From: Pseudomonas sp. BGr12
Lineage (GTDB): Bacteria > Pseudomonadota > Gammaproteobacteria > Pseudomonadales > Pseudomonadaceae
Direction: 5' to 3'
NCBI RefSeq assembly: GCF_030272895.1
Contig: NZ_JALRNF010000030.1
Location: 1-64,000 of the forward strand
Length of the DNA: 64,000 bases
The first letter of the stretch is position 1, and each line of letters begins with the position of its first letter. A program made the translations under genes and the position numbers. Below are positions 1-8,053 of this stretch, in pieces. Below the pieces are notes generated by a model, which saw only the letters and a program-made list of their open reading frames with translations, was not told the origin of the DNA and made no database searches.

Positions 1-259
1 GCCGGCCATCCATGGCCGTCGCCCCACTACGCAAGGGTTCCACTCGGCCTCCTGAAGGGACGATCGGTGGCGCCTGGGATATCGCGCGTTCAGAAGCAGG
101 AGCAAAGGCCGGATGCAGGGACGCACGGTTTGGCTACTTTGCCACGACAAAATAGCCCGCCGTAAGGGCGGAAAGGTGAGTCGGCGCCACCATCACAAAC
201 GGATCAGCTCGCAAGACGCCAGACCAAAGCCCTGGCACTGCGGAGCTAGATTGAAAAAA
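1..259. other. Intergenic left edge, no supported gene
   Basis: I see no convincing gene here. A plus-strand open frame at 113-334 lacks a ribosome-binding site, has atypical composition and runs into the 3' end of the next gene. The stretch around 150-175 contains a short hairpin (CCGCC, GTAA, GGCGG). From memory, similar text around this hairpin recurs between genes in other pseudomonads, so it may be a dispersed non-coding repeat; I cannot check that here. Confidence 0.35.
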
Positions 260-589
260 TCAGCGACGCGCCACCGCATGCTGGACACACTGCTCATAGT
301 AGGTCTGCTTGATGGCCGCGGGCTTGAGGCGTGACTGACTGTTGTAGGTCTGCTCGGTGATGCCCATGGCCGTCATGCGCATCCACGGCTTGGGAAACTT
401 GCGCACCTGGAGTTTCTGCCGCGCCGAGTACAGGGTCGTACCCGAGAGCTTCGATTGCTGCGCGCCAGCGGCGATGTCCGACCCCCAACTACACATATAA
501 CGATCATTCTCAGCCAAGGTCCTGGCCTGTGCCGCCAGGGAGAACGTGGCAAGAAAAAGCGTTGCAAGGGTCAGTCCATAAGCCCGCAT
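260..589 (-). CDS. Small exported hypothetical protein
   Basis: The product is 109 residues with a clear N-terminal signal peptide: hydrophobic LTLATLFLATFSLAAQA ending in an A-x-A cleavage site near residue 22. The mature part is about 87 residues, basic and polar, with two cysteines (MCSWGS and EQCVQH) that could form a disulfide in the periplasm. I do not recognise a domain. It is a single gene, transcribed away from the fecI locus. The start is the first ATG and is the only one that keeps the signal peptide. Function unknown; exported location is a fairly safe inference. Confidence 0.7.
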   Translation of the reverse strand: MRAYGLTLATLFLATFSLAAQARTLAENDRYMCSWGSDIAAGAQQSKLSGTTLYSARQKLQVRKFPKPWMRMTAMGITEQTYNSQSRLKPAAIKQTYYEQCVQHAVARR

Positions 590-737
590 AGTGTCAACCT
601 AAGCTGTTGAAAGGAAAGCGAGTTTGCCTAGGAAGGGAAGGGCCGGGGGCCAGCAGTTTGCCTTTTTTGCGAAAGGCCACGGCCCGCGGCGCGGCGGCAG
701 TGGTTGCGCAGTGAAGTGATGACTGGATATTATTCGG

Positions 738-753
738 AATAATTCTCACTTAC
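738..753 (+). promoter_or_regulatory. Candidate Fur box upstream of fecI
   Basis: The AT-rich stretch GAATAATTCTCACTTA lies about 20 bases before the sigma-factor gene and resembles Fur sites seen before fecI-type genes in pseudomonads (AATAATTCTCATT-like). Iron-loaded Fur would repress the locus here. The call rests on motif likeness and on the gene context. Confidence 0.5.
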
Positions 754-770
754 ATAATCCGGGTGTGTTC

Positions 771-1289
771 ATGTCCGCCGTCGAGCCGACCTTCCAGCGT
801 GCGCTTCAACAGCTGTACAGCGAGCACCATGGCTGGCTGTTCAGCTGGTTGCGGCGCAAGCTGCGCTGCCCGCAGAATGCGGCCGACACGGCCCAGGACA
901 CCTTCCTGCGGATTCTCGGTTCGCGCGATTCGCTGCTGGGCATTCGCGAGCCACGGGCCTTTCTCAGTACCACCGCCCGCCGGCTGATCATCGACAAGGC
1001 CCGCCGCCAGCACATCGAAGACGCCTACCTGCGGGAACTGGCGCTGACCGTCGATGCCCTGGAAGGGCATCAATCGCCCGAACAGATCCTCACCACCCTC
1101 GAAGCCCTGGAGCAGATCGCCTTCGTCCTCGAAGGCCTCAGCGACAAGGTGCGCCAGGCCTTTGTCGATTACTACCTGGACGAGCAGAGCCAGGCCCAGA
1201 TCGCCCGGCGCCTGGAGGTCTCCGAGCGCATGGTGCGCAAGTACCTGCTGCAGGCACTGATGCACTGTAACCAGACCCTCGACGTTTGA
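771..1289 (+). CDS. ECF sigma factor, FecI family
   Basis: This 172-residue protein has the two domains of iron-starvation ECF sigma factors: sigma-2 (about residues 8-75, containing QNAADTAQDTFLRIL) and sigma-4 (about 110-165, with the helix-turn-helix around QAQIARRLEVSERMVRKYL). It would direct RNA polymerase to the receptor gene downstream when a ferric siderophore binds outside. The ATG at 771 is preferred over an in-frame GTG six bases earlier. Its stop overlaps the start region of the fecR-like gene, so the two are probably translationally coupled. A Fur-like site precedes it. Confidence 0.92.
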   Translation: MSAVEPTFQRALQQLYSEHHGWLFSWLRRKLRCPQNAADTAQDTFLRILGSRDSLLGIREPRAFLSTTARRLIIDKARRQHIEDAYLRELALTVDALEGHQSPEQILTTLEALEQIAFVLEGLSDKVRQAFVDYYLDEQSQAQIARRLEVSERMVRKYLLQALMHCNQTLDV

Positions 1290-2260
1290 GCACGATGCGC
1301 CACGAAGACGGCATCGAGGCCGAGGCCGCCGAGTGGGTCTTGCGCCTGAGCGAGGGCGAGTTGAGTGCGCAGGAGCGGGCGACCTTCGAGCAGTGGTGCC
1401 GACGTGACCAGCGTCACCAGGCCACCTTCGAGCGCATCAGCCGAGTGGTCGCCCAACTGCACGAATTGCGCACACAACGCGGGCCGGCTCGCGCTGCGCT
1501 GGCTCTGCCGGCCAGGCGCCGAGTCAAGGCCGGGCATCTGCTCGGCATCGGCGTGTTGCTGGCCAACCTGGGTGTGTTCCTGAGCCTGGGCGGCTACCGC
1601 GTCGACGACCTGCTGGCCGACCTGCACACCGCGCCGGGCCAGTGGCAGACCCACACCCTGGCAGACGGTTCGCGCCTCACCTTGTACGGCAACAGCGCCA
1701 TCGACCTGCACTTCGATGCAGGCCAGCGGCGCATCGAACTGCAGCGCGGCCAGGTGCTGGTGGACGTTGCCCATGACAGCACGCGGCCCTTTGTGGTGGC
1801 GACCGTCGAAGGCAGTTTTACGGCCCTGGGCACGCGCTTTGTAGTCAGTCGTGCCGAGGGGCAGAGCGAGCTGAGCATGTTGCAGTCCAGCGTCGCGGCG
1901 CAAAGTGCCGACCGTAGCCAGTCCCTGGAAGTCCAGCGTGGCGGGCGTGCCTGGGTTCGCCGTGATGGCGTGGGCCGGTTGCCCGCGATCGATCCGGCGA
2001 GCGTCGAGCAGGCCTGGCTGCGTCATCAACTGGTGGTCGAGCAATGGACGTTGCCTCAGGTGCTGGAGGCGCTGGGACGGCAACGACGCGGCCATTTGCA
2101 GTTCGATGCTGCTGCCCTGGCCGACCTCAAGGTCTCCGCCGTGCTGCCGCTGGACGACACCGAGCGCGCCTTGCAACTGCTGGCCCAGGCCTTGCCGATT
2201 CGTTTGCAGCAGTACACCCCGCTGTGGACGCGCATCGAGCGTGTGCCTACTGAAAAATAA
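1286..2260 (+). CDS. FecR-type anti-sigma / signal-transducing regulator
   Basis: The 324-residue protein has an N-terminal cytoplasmic DUF4880-type segment (EAAEWVLRLSEGELSAQERATFEQW), one transmembrane helix around residues 75-100 (GHLLGIGVLLANLGVFLSL), a periplasmic FecR beta domain, and a C-terminal DUF4974/STN-like part that should contact the receptor signalling domain. It relays the signal from the outer-membrane receptor to the FecI-type sigma factor. The start may be TTG 1286, overlapping the sigma-factor stop as TTGA, or ATG 1295; neither has a strong Shine-Dalgarno, as expected for a coupled gene. Confidence 0.9.
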   Translation: MSTMRHEDGIEAEAAEWVLRLSEGELSAQERATFEQWCRRDQRHQATFERISRVVAQLHELRTQRGPARAALALPARRRVKAGHLLGIGVLLANLGVFLSLGGYRVDDLLADLHTAPGQWQTHTLADGSRLTLYGNSAIDLHFDAGQRRIELQRGQVLVDVAHDSTRPFVVATVEGSFTALGTRFVVSRAEGQSELSMLQSSVAAQSADRSQSLEVQRGGRAWVRRDGVGRLPAIDPASVEQAWLRHQLVVEQWTLPQVLEALGRQRRGHLQFDAAALADLKVSAVLPLDDTERALQLLAQALPIRLQQYTPLWTRIERVPTEK

Positions 2261-2338
2261 TCATTCCCATCGGTTCCGCATTGTCAGCGTGGCCCGTCAA
2301 GCAAGAGGCCAACACGATAAAACAGGAGCCGTTTCACC

Positions 2339-4852
2339 ATGCGTCGATTTGCTGCCCCACCGACCCTGAGCCCCATCGCCCTCTGCATTCATCTGGCTTG
2401 CGTCGGTGTGGCCGTGGCCTTGCCCCAGCAGGTGCTGGCCCAGTCCCAGCAGCGCTATGACATCCCCGAAGGATCGCTCAGCAGCGCGCTCAACCGCTTC
2501 GCCCAGCAAGCCGGCGTTGCCCTGGTGTTGCGCGCGGACGACCTGGCGGGGCGCACCAGCCAGGGCCTGGCGGGCAGCTACTCGGTAGAGGAGGGTTTTG
2601 CCACCTTGCTCGCTGGCAGTGGCTACCGCATCAGCCGCAGTGACAACGGCTATGTGCTGCTGCCGGTAGTCGATCCGCAGGCCGGGCAAACCCTCGAGCT
2701 GGGGGTGACCACCGTCGCCGGCCAAGGCATGGGTGAGAGCACCGAGAATACCGGCAGCTATGCCCCGGGCCTGGTCAGTGTCGGCTCCAAGTCGCCCACC
2801 AGCGTGCGGGAAACGCCGCAGTCGGTATCGGTGATTACCCGCCAGCTGATCGAAGACCAGCAGATGACCGACATCAACGAGGCGATGAAGGCGGCCCCGG
2901 GCGTCATTACCCAGAGCACCACCTTCCGCATCCAGGACTTCATCTCCCGCGGCTTCTCCATCCAGAACCTGCAGATCGATGGCGCCGCGCCGCAAGCACT
3001 GGGCACGGCCATGGGCTCGTTCTATTCGTCGAACATCTTTGACCTCGCCGAGTTCGACCACGTTGAAGTGTTGCGCGGCGCCGGCGCCTTGTTCGGTGGC
3101 TCGGGCGATCCGGGTGGCATCATCAACCTGGTGCGCAAACGGCCAATGGCCGACAACCAGTTGAAGCTGAGCCTGAGCGCCGGCAGCTGGGACAACTATC
3201 GCCAGGAACTGGACATCACCGGCCCCATGGGCTGGGACGGCCGCCTGCGCGGGCGCCTGGTGGTGGCCAACACCGACCGCCAGTACTTCGTCGACAAGCG
3301 CAGCACCGAAAAGCCGCTGGTGTACGGGGTGATGGAAGCGGACGTGACCGACAACGACATGCTCACCTTCGGTGTGCGCTACAACAAGTCCCATGAAAAC
3401 GGTACACAGAGCTCGGTGCCACGCTACAGCAACGGCGCCGACCTGGGCTTGCCGCGGCACACCGGCCTGACCCAGAGCTGGGCCTTTGCCGACACCACGG
3501 CGCGGGAGTACTTCGGCAAGTACGACCACCGCTTCAATGACGACTGGAAGTTGAACCTGTCGTACACCAACATCTGGGACGTGTCCTGGTTCAAGACCGC
3601 CAGCACCCTCAATGCGGTCAACCCCACCACCGGCACCGGCGTGACCTGGTACGGCACCCAGAGCCGTCAGGAAAACGAACAGCACCTGTACGACGTCAAC
3701 CTGGCTGGCGATTTCCAGGCCTTCGATCTCGATCACCAGTTGGTGGTGGGGGCCGACTACCAACGGATCGACAGCCGCTGGCTGGGGACTGCACCGCACC
3801 CGGGCTTCGGCGGCCCGGTGAACGTCTTCGACCCGGGCTCCACGCCCTGGGAAGAGCCGGCCAACCATACCGACTACAGCCGCGACTACAACCCCAACGC
3901 GCAGCGTCAGTACGGCGTCTATTCGAGCCTGCGCCTGCAACTGGCCGAGCCCATGCACCTGATCCTCGGCGCGCGGGCGCAGCGCTACCACTTCAACCAG
4001 ACTTACCAGACCCGCAGTGGCACCCAGTGGAACACGGTCTCCGATGTCGACCAGCGCATCGGTACCAAGGTCACGCCCTTCGGTGGCCTGGTCTACGACC
4101 TGAGCGAGGAGTGGTCGGCCTACGCCAGCTACTCGGAAATCTACAAGCCCCAGGCCAACAAGCTGTCAGGCCCGCAGCCAGGCAGCCCGATCGAACCCAT
4201 GACCGGCAAGACCTACGAGACGGGGCTCAAAGGTGAACTGTTCGAGGGCACGCTCAATACCAGCATCGCCCTGTACTACACCACCCGCGAAAACGAAGCG
4301 GTGATCGACCCGGCCTATGCCGGCACCAGCAGCCTGTTCTCCGGTAGCTGCTGCTACCTGAGCAACGGCAAGGTGGTGAGCAAGGGCGTGGACATCGAAG
4401 CCTCGGGCGAACTGCTGCCGGACTGGACCCTGATCGGTGGCTACACCTTCAACCTCAATCGCAACCGCAGTGCCGACTCACCGCTGAGCACGGTCATGCC
4501 CAAGCACCTGTTCAAGCTCTACACCACCTACCGCCTGCCGGGCGTGCTGCACGACTTCAAGGTCGGTGGTGGCGTGCAGGTGCAGAGCGCCACTTATGTG
4601 TCGGGTACCACCACCCGCTTCAATGCCGATGGCAGCGTGGCCCAGAGCAATGTGCCGTTCGACTTTGGCCAGGGCGGCTACGCCATCTGGAACGCGCTGG
4701 TGGATTACCAGCTGGACGAGCACTGGGACCTGAGCCTCAACGGCAACAACCTGTTCGACAAGAAGTACTACCAGACCGTCGGCACCTCGACCTATGGCAA
4801 CTACTACGGCGACCCGCGCAACTTCATGCTGACGCTGCGCGGCACCTACTGA
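2339..4852 (+). CDS. TonB-dependent ferric-siderophore receptor with STN signalling domain
   Basis: This 837-residue outer-membrane transducer has a signal peptide ending near LPQQVLAQ (about residue 35), a secretin/TonB short N-terminal (STN) domain at about 45-110, a plug (about 150-265, with TPQSVSVITRQLIEDQ and GGSGDPGGIINLVRKRP) and a 22-strand barrel ending in an aromatic-rich last strand (FMLTLRGTY). AGGAG lies 10 bases before the ATG. The STN domain plus the upstream FecI/FecR pair define a cell-surface signalling system: substrate binding induces the receptor's own transcription. The family resembles FpvA/FhuE-like siderophore receptors; which siderophore cannot be read from sequence. 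Confidence 0.93.
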   Translation: MRRFAAPPTLSPIALCIHLACVGVAVALPQQVLAQSQQRYDIPEGSLSSALNRFAQQAGVALVLRADDLAGRTSQGLAGSYSVEEGFATLLAGSGYRISRSDNGYVLLPVVDPQAGQTLELGVTTVAGQGMGESTENTGSYAPGLVSVGSKSPTSVRETPQSVSVITRQLIEDQQMTDINEAMKAAPGVITQSTTFRIQDFISRGFSIQNLQIDGAAPQALGTAMGSFYSSNIFDLAEFDHVEVLRGAGALFGGSGDPGGIINLVRKRPMADNQLKLSLSAGSWDNYRQELDITGPMGWDGRLRGRLVVANTDRQYFVDKRSTEKPLVYGVMEADVTDNDMLTFGVRYNKSHENGTQSSVPRYSNGADLGLPRHTGLTQSWAFADTTAREYFGKYDHRFNDDWKLNLSYTNIWDVSWFKTASTLNAVNPTTGTGVTWYGTQSRQENEQHLYDVNLAGDFQAFDLDHQLVVGADYQRIDSRWLGTAPHPGFGGPVNVFDPGSTPWEEPANHTDYSRDYNPNAQRQYGVYSSLRLQLAEPMHLILGARAQRYHFNQTYQTRSGTQWNTVSDVDQRIGTKVTPFGGLVYDLSEEWSAYASYSEIYKPQANKLSGPQPGSPIEPMTGKTYETGLKGELFEGTLNTSIALYYTTRENEAVIDPAYAGTSSLFSGSCCYLSNGKVVSKGVDIEASGELLPDWTLIGGYTFNLNRNRSADSPLSTVMPKHLFKLYTTYRLPGVLHDFKVGGGVQVQSATYVSGTTTRFNADGSVAQSNVPFDFGQGGYAIWNALVDYQLDEHWDLSLNGNNLFDKKYYQTVGTSTYGNYYGDPRNFMLTLRGTY

Positions 4853-5226
4853 GCCCGGGAGGTGTTGAGCGCCACGGCAGCAGTGACCAGCGCCATGAAG
4901 GCGTGCTCATCGAGATCGTGGCCTTCATGAAGGTCAATGGCCCGGCGCGTGTTGCCTTCCAGGCTGGCGTTGAACAGGCCGGTGGGGTCCGGTAGTGCGG
5001 CGCCTTTGGCGAAGGTCAGTTTGACCGTGCTCTTGTAGGTCTCGCCGGTGCAGAGGATGCCCCCGTGGGCCCAGACCGGGACGCCGCGCCATTTCCATTG
5101 TTCGACCACCTGTGGGTCGACCTGGTGAATGAGCGCGCGGACCCGGGCCAGGGTTGCGCCGCGCCAGTCGTCCAGTTCGCGGATGCGCGTGTCGATCAGG
5201 GCGGTGGCGTCGGGTTCCTTGTCCAT
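4846..5226 (-). CDS. DUF1801-family protein
   Basis: This 126-residue protein matches the DUF1801 (YdhG-like) family: short, soluble, with the typical core VEQWKWRGVPVWAHGGILCTGETYKSTVKLTFAKGA split here around residues 42-78 and a C-terminal helix region (EHAFMALVTAAVALN). Its 3' end overlaps the receptor gene by seven bases, tail to tail. The biochemical role of the family is not established. It is probably a single-gene unit, followed upstream by a REP pair. Confidence 0.8.
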   Translation of the reverse strand: MDKEPDATALIDTRIRELDDWRGATLARVRALIHQVDPQVVEQWKWRGVPVWAHGGILCTGETYKSTVKLTFAKGAALPDPTGLFNASLEGNTRRAIDLHEGHDLDEHAFMALVTAAVALNTSRAQ

Positions 5227-5248
5227 GGCGGGAGTCCTCGGTTGAATG

Positions 5249-5320
5249 TGTAGGAGCGGGCTTGTCCCGCGATCACGGTCTGCAGGTTACATCGTATCGC
5301 GGGGCAAGCCCGCTCCTACT
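5249..5320. repeat. REP/BIME inverted pair, type 1
   Basis: Two REP arms face each other: GTAGGAGCGGGCTTGTCCC at the left, and the complementary GGGCAAGCCCGCTCCTAC at the right, around a short spacer. The unit recurs in this window at about 11182, 19354, 29738, 32857 (half) and 56945. It lies between two genes and can form a long hairpin in RNA. Confidence 0.9.
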
Positions 5321-5328
5321 TGCGGCAG

Positions 5329-6036
5329 TTACCAGACCCCGGGAACCAGCTTCCAGCGTACCCGCCGGGCATACTCGGCGTAACCGGGCAGCTCGGCCTG
5401 CAACAGCCGGTCTTCCCAGACGGTACGCACGACCAGCAGCACCGCGGCCAGTGCGGCGGGCGCCAGCGCCCAGAACGAGCCCAGGGCCAGGCCCATGCCA
5501 AAAAACAGCCAGAGTGCGGCGATGTACCCGGGATGGCGCACATAGCGGTAGGGTCCGCTGTCGATTACCCGTTGATGTCGCTCCGACTGAATGCGCACCC
5601 CCGGCTCGAAAAACGGATTGACCGCCTGCGCCCAGGCCGCCAGTGCAATACCCGCCAGTACCCCGCCATAGCCGAGCACCCCCGCCCAGGTCGGTAGCGT
5701 CGCCTGCCAGCGCCCGGCATCCAGCGCCGCCACGGGCAAGATCGCGGTCATGGCTGGCAGCATGAGTGCCAGCAGCGTCTTGTCCCATGACTGGGTGCCG
5801 GCCTGGATACGGCTACGCGCACGGTAGATCACCGGATTCACCCGCGCCAGCACCAGTGCCGACAAGCCGAAACCTGCCAGCAACACGGCAAGAAACACCC
5901 AGCCGGGTCGCCAGCTCAGGCTGCCGGCGGGCAGGAATATCAACACCACCAACGCAACGGGCAAGCCGATTGCGTAGGCGATCACGGCGCGGCTCGACAT
6001 CGGCTCGGGGTCTCGCGCTGGCTCTTTGGTTGCCAT
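5329..6036 (-). CDS. Integral-membrane methyltransferase family protein (ICMT/PEMT-like)
   Basis: This 235-residue protein has about six hydrophobic segments and the signature of isoprenylcysteine/phospholipid methyltransferase-type proteins near the C-terminus: GPYRYVRHPGYIAALWLFFG (about residues 165-185), followed by the last helix pair and an E-R motif (WEDRLLQAELPGYAEYARRV). Such enzymes use S-adenosylmethionine on a lipid or small hydrophobic substrate in the membrane. The ATG at 6036 was chosen because longer starts would run through the divergent acetyltransferase promoter and its start. Substrate unknown. Confidence 0.82.
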   Translation of the reverse strand: MATKEPARDPEPMSSRAVIAYAIGLPVALVVLIFLPAGSLSWRPGWVFLAVLLAGFGLSALVLARVNPVIYRARSRIQAGTQSWDKTLLALMLPAMTAILPVAALDAGRWQATLPTWAGVLGYGGVLAGIALAAWAQAVNPFFEPGVRIQSERHQRVIDSGPYRYVRHPGYIAALWLFFGMGLALGSFWALAPAALAAVLLVVRTVWEDRLLQAELPGYAEYARRVRWKLVPGVW

Positions 6037-6190
6037 GGGTGCACCTCTACCGCACGAGTTATTGGCATTGGCCACGGGTTTTGTAAACAATAGCGCCCGC
6101 CAGATTCGCGCTATTGTTTTTGACCGAGACCCCCATGCTTTCGATCCCCGATTTCTGCTTGTCACACCCCTGCGCACGGGAGGTGCAGCC

Positions 6191-6694
6191 ATGAGCGACC
6201 TGACCGTCGAACTGCTGCAAACCGGCCCCGAGCAGGCCGAACTGATCCGCAACCTGTACCAGTTCTATGCCTACGAGTCCTCGGACTGGGAGCAGGAGGA
6301 TGTGGAGGTGGATGGCCGTTTCTACATCCACGAAGAACACCTGCAGCGCTACTGGCAGGAGCCCCAGTGGAGCGCCAACCTGATCCTCGTCGACGGCTAC
6401 ATTGCCGGCTTCCTGCTGGTCGAGCGCAGCGAGCTGCCGGGGCTCGACGCACTGGAGCTGGCCGACCTGTTCATCCTCAAGCGCTACCGGCGCAAGGGCA
6501 TCGGCCGTGCCCTGGCCACCCAGGTACTGTCCAGCGGTGCGAACGACTGGCTGGTGCGTTTCTACAACCAGGACGAAACCGCCCAGGCCTTCTGGCGCTC
6601 GGTGCTGGACAACCTGCCACGGCCGGTGAGGGCGATCGAACTGGACGACGAGCCTGAGCTGCTGAGCTTCCTGGTGACGCGGGCGCTGCATTGA
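6191..6694 (+). CDS. GNAT-family N-acetyltransferase
   Basis: This 167-residue protein carries the acetyl-CoA pyrophosphate loop of GNAT enzymes, LKRYRRKGIGRALATQVL (about residues 97-114), after the beta-4 strand ELADLFIL, and ends with the usual Asn-containing segment RFYNQDETAQAFWRSV. The start ATG at 6191 is preceded by GGGAGGTGCAGCC, a good Shine-Dalgarno. It diverges from the membrane methyltransferase gene. Substrate unknown. Confidence 0.85.
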   Translation: MSDLTVELLQTGPEQAELIRNLYQFYAYESSDWEQEDVEVDGRFYIHEEHLQRYWQEPQWSANLILVDGYIAGFLLVERSELPGLDALELADLFILKRYRRKGIGRALATQVLSSGANDWLVRFYNQDETAQAFWRSVLDNLPRPVRAIELDDEPELLSFLVTRALH

Positions 6695-6710
6695 ACAGGG
6701 CGGGGAGGGG

Positions 6711-6935
6711 CTAGTTCAGCGCAGGGTCATCGATGACTTCAATATTGACCGCGTACCACTGGCCTTGCGGCCCCTCCACCAGGTCATACTCGACACGCTG
6801 GCCGGGGCGCAGCACCAGGCCGCCGGCAGAAGCGGGGAGGCTCTGGAAGAAAATGTCGCGGTCAGTGAACGCGGACGCTACAACGCCCGTTCCATGCTTG
6901 CTCAGAGCGCCTTTTCGATGAGTTTTTCTGGACAC
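6711..6935 (-). CDS. Divergent cold-shock-domain-like small protein
   Basis: A GTG start at 6935 is fixed by AAAGGAGG seven bases upstream, giving 74 residues beginning MSRKTHRKGALSKHGTG. The C-terminal half aligns by eye with the Csp neighbour: RDIFFQSL matches DLFVHF, LRPGQRVEYDLVEGPQGQWYA matches [20 protein letters not shown]. However, the RNP1 motif (KGFGFI) is absent and the N-terminus is basic and different. So it has the fold of the last three strands of a cold-shock domain, but its RNA-binding face is altered. It lies just downstream of, and in the same direction as, the canonical csp gene and may be co-transcribed. Confidence 0.7.
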   Translation of the reverse strand: MSRKTHRKGALSKHGTGVVASAFTDRDIFFQSLPASAGGLVLRPGQRVEYDLVEGPQGQWYAVNIEVIDDPALN

Positions 6936-6988
6936 GGGCGTTCCTCCTTTGACCATTGATGGGCCGCAGTGACGGAGCCTCTGAAGGG

Positions 6989-7201
6989 TTAGCCCACCAC
7001 CTGTACTTTGTCAGCCTGCAGGCCTTTCTGGCCTTGCACAGCTTCGAAAGTGACCTTCTGACCTTCCTTCAGGGACTTGAAACCGTCGCCTTCAATTGCC
7101 CGGAAATGTACGAACAGATCAGGGCCATCTTCCGTGGTGATAAACCCGAAGCCCTTGTCGTCGTTGAACCATTTCACGGTTCCATTTTTTCTATTGCTCA
7201 T
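6989..7201 (-). CDS. CspA-family cold-shock protein
   Basis: A 70-residue single cold-shock domain with both nucleic-acid-binding motifs intact: RNP1 KGFGFI (about residues 16-21) and RNP2 LFVHF (about 29-33). It starts with [14 protein letters not shown], as usual for the family. It binds single-stranded RNA/DNA and acts as an RNA chaperone. The roughly 300-base upstream region could hold the long 5' leader typical of csp mRNAs; it also holds the ohr operators. Confidence 0.95.
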   Translation of the reverse strand: MSNRKNGTVKWFNDDKGFGFITTEDGPDLFVHFRAIEGDGFKSLKEGQKVTFEAVQGQKGLQADKVQVVG

Positions 7202-7369
7202 GGTGCCTGTCCTCTATGCCTGGTATCAGCCGGAATCTGCTGATAGCAGGAAAGTAGGCCCGGTGCGCACCCGTGCACAACTGGCAGAATTATCAGGTGG
7301 GTCGACCGCCCGTCGGCATGTCGAGCCGTGGCTGTTGACGCAAATCGGGTGTTGCAGGATTATTAATCC

Positions 7370-7396
7370 ATCGCATGCGATCTAATCGCTAGCGAT
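7370..7396. promoter_or_regulatory. OhrR-type operator, distal double palindrome
   Basis: Two palindromes lie three bases apart: ATCGCATGCGAT (7370-7381) and ATCGCTAGCGAT (7385-7396). The first is identical to sites at 7460 and 7997, next to ohr and ohrR. They are probable binding sites for the MarR-family regulator encoded at 8054, placed about 110-130 bases before ohr. Confidence 0.6.
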
Positions 7397-7459
7397 AAAA
7401 GTCGGCCTTTCCTGCATTACCCAAGCCAGGTCAGTACGCGGCAGTTTTCCAGTAAATAT

Positions 7460-7471
7460 ATCGCATGCGAT
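7460..7471. promoter_or_regulatory. OhrR-type operator, ohr-proximal
   Basis: Perfect 12-base palindrome ATCGCATGCGAT followed by a half site (AATCGCAT at 7474-7481). It lies 30 bases before the ohr ATG, overlapping where the promoter should be, so OhrR bound here would block transcription until organic peroxide oxidises it. Confidence 0.7.
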
Positions 7472-7500
7472 TAAATCGCATAAAATCTGAGGAATCCATC

Positions 7501-7941
7501 ATGAGCAAGATCGAAAAAGTCCTGGTTACCGGCAAGACCCACACCACCCTGAGCAGCGCTGGCAGCACCGCCCGCGGCCTGGATATCACGCTCTCGTCGC
7601 CAGGGGCGAGCAAGCCTACGCTCGAATTCAAAGGCACCGCCCCGCACCCGACCGCCGAGCAACTGTTCTCCGGTGCCTGGTCTGCCTGCTACATCGCCGC
7701 GGTCGAGCTGGTGGCCAAGGAAATGAAGGTGGCCCTGCCGGAAGGCCTGGCGGTGCAGATCGAGGTCGATCTTGGCCAGACTGGCAAGGACTATTTCCTC
7801 CAGGCCCGGCTGACTACCCGTTTGCCCGGTATTGATCGTGAAGTGGCAACCGCCCTGGTGCATGCCGCCGACCAGGTCTGCCCATACTCCAAGGCTACCC
7901 GCGGCAACATCGATGTGGTCCTGGATGTGATCACCGAGTAA
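7501..7941 (+). CDS. ohr: Organic hydroperoxide resistance protein Ohr (OsmC family)
   Basis: The 146-residue protein has both catalytic cysteines of Ohr peroxidases: Cys63 in SGAWSACYIAAV and Cys127 in DQVCPYSKATRGN. It reduces organic and fatty-acid hydroperoxides with lipoylated partners. ATG 7501 follows TGAGGAATCC; an in-frame upstream start at 7465 would begin inside the operator and is rejected. It is next to a MarR-family OhrR gene in the same direction, and both genes have the same 12-base palindrome upstream, the standard arrangement for peroxide-induced control. Confidence 0.95.
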   Translation: MSKIEKVLVTGKTHTTLSSAGSTARGLDITLSSPGASKPTLEFKGTAPHPTAEQLFSGAWSACYIAAVELVAKEMKVALPEGLAVQIEVDLGQTGKDYFLQARLTTRLPGIDREVATALVHAADQVCPYSKATRGNIDVVLDVITE

Positions 7942-7996
7942 CCACGCGGGCGATCCTCTGTGACGGGGGCCTCCAGGGCAGGGGGCTTCCGATGGG

Positions 7997-8008
7997 ATCG
8001 CATGCGAT
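7997..8008. promoter_or_regulatory. OhrR-type operator before ohrR
   Basis: Third perfect copy of ATCGCATGCGAT, 45 bases before the regulator start. It implies autorepression of the regulator gene. Confidence 0.65.
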
Positions 8009-8053
8009 ATAAGGTAGGGGCCTGGACGGCGATATCTACCTGTGAGGATCACT

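Noticed and set aside
113..334. A 73-residue plus-strand protein at the left edge
   Set aside because: No ribosome-binding site, overlaps the 3' end of the exported-protein gene, and resembles translated dispersed repeat.
2254..2275. Second Fur box (AATAATCATT) before the STN receptor gene
   Set aside because: It overlaps the fecR stop codon and matches the consensus over only ten bases; the receptor is expected to be driven by the FecI-type sigma factor, so I could not support a separate Fur site.
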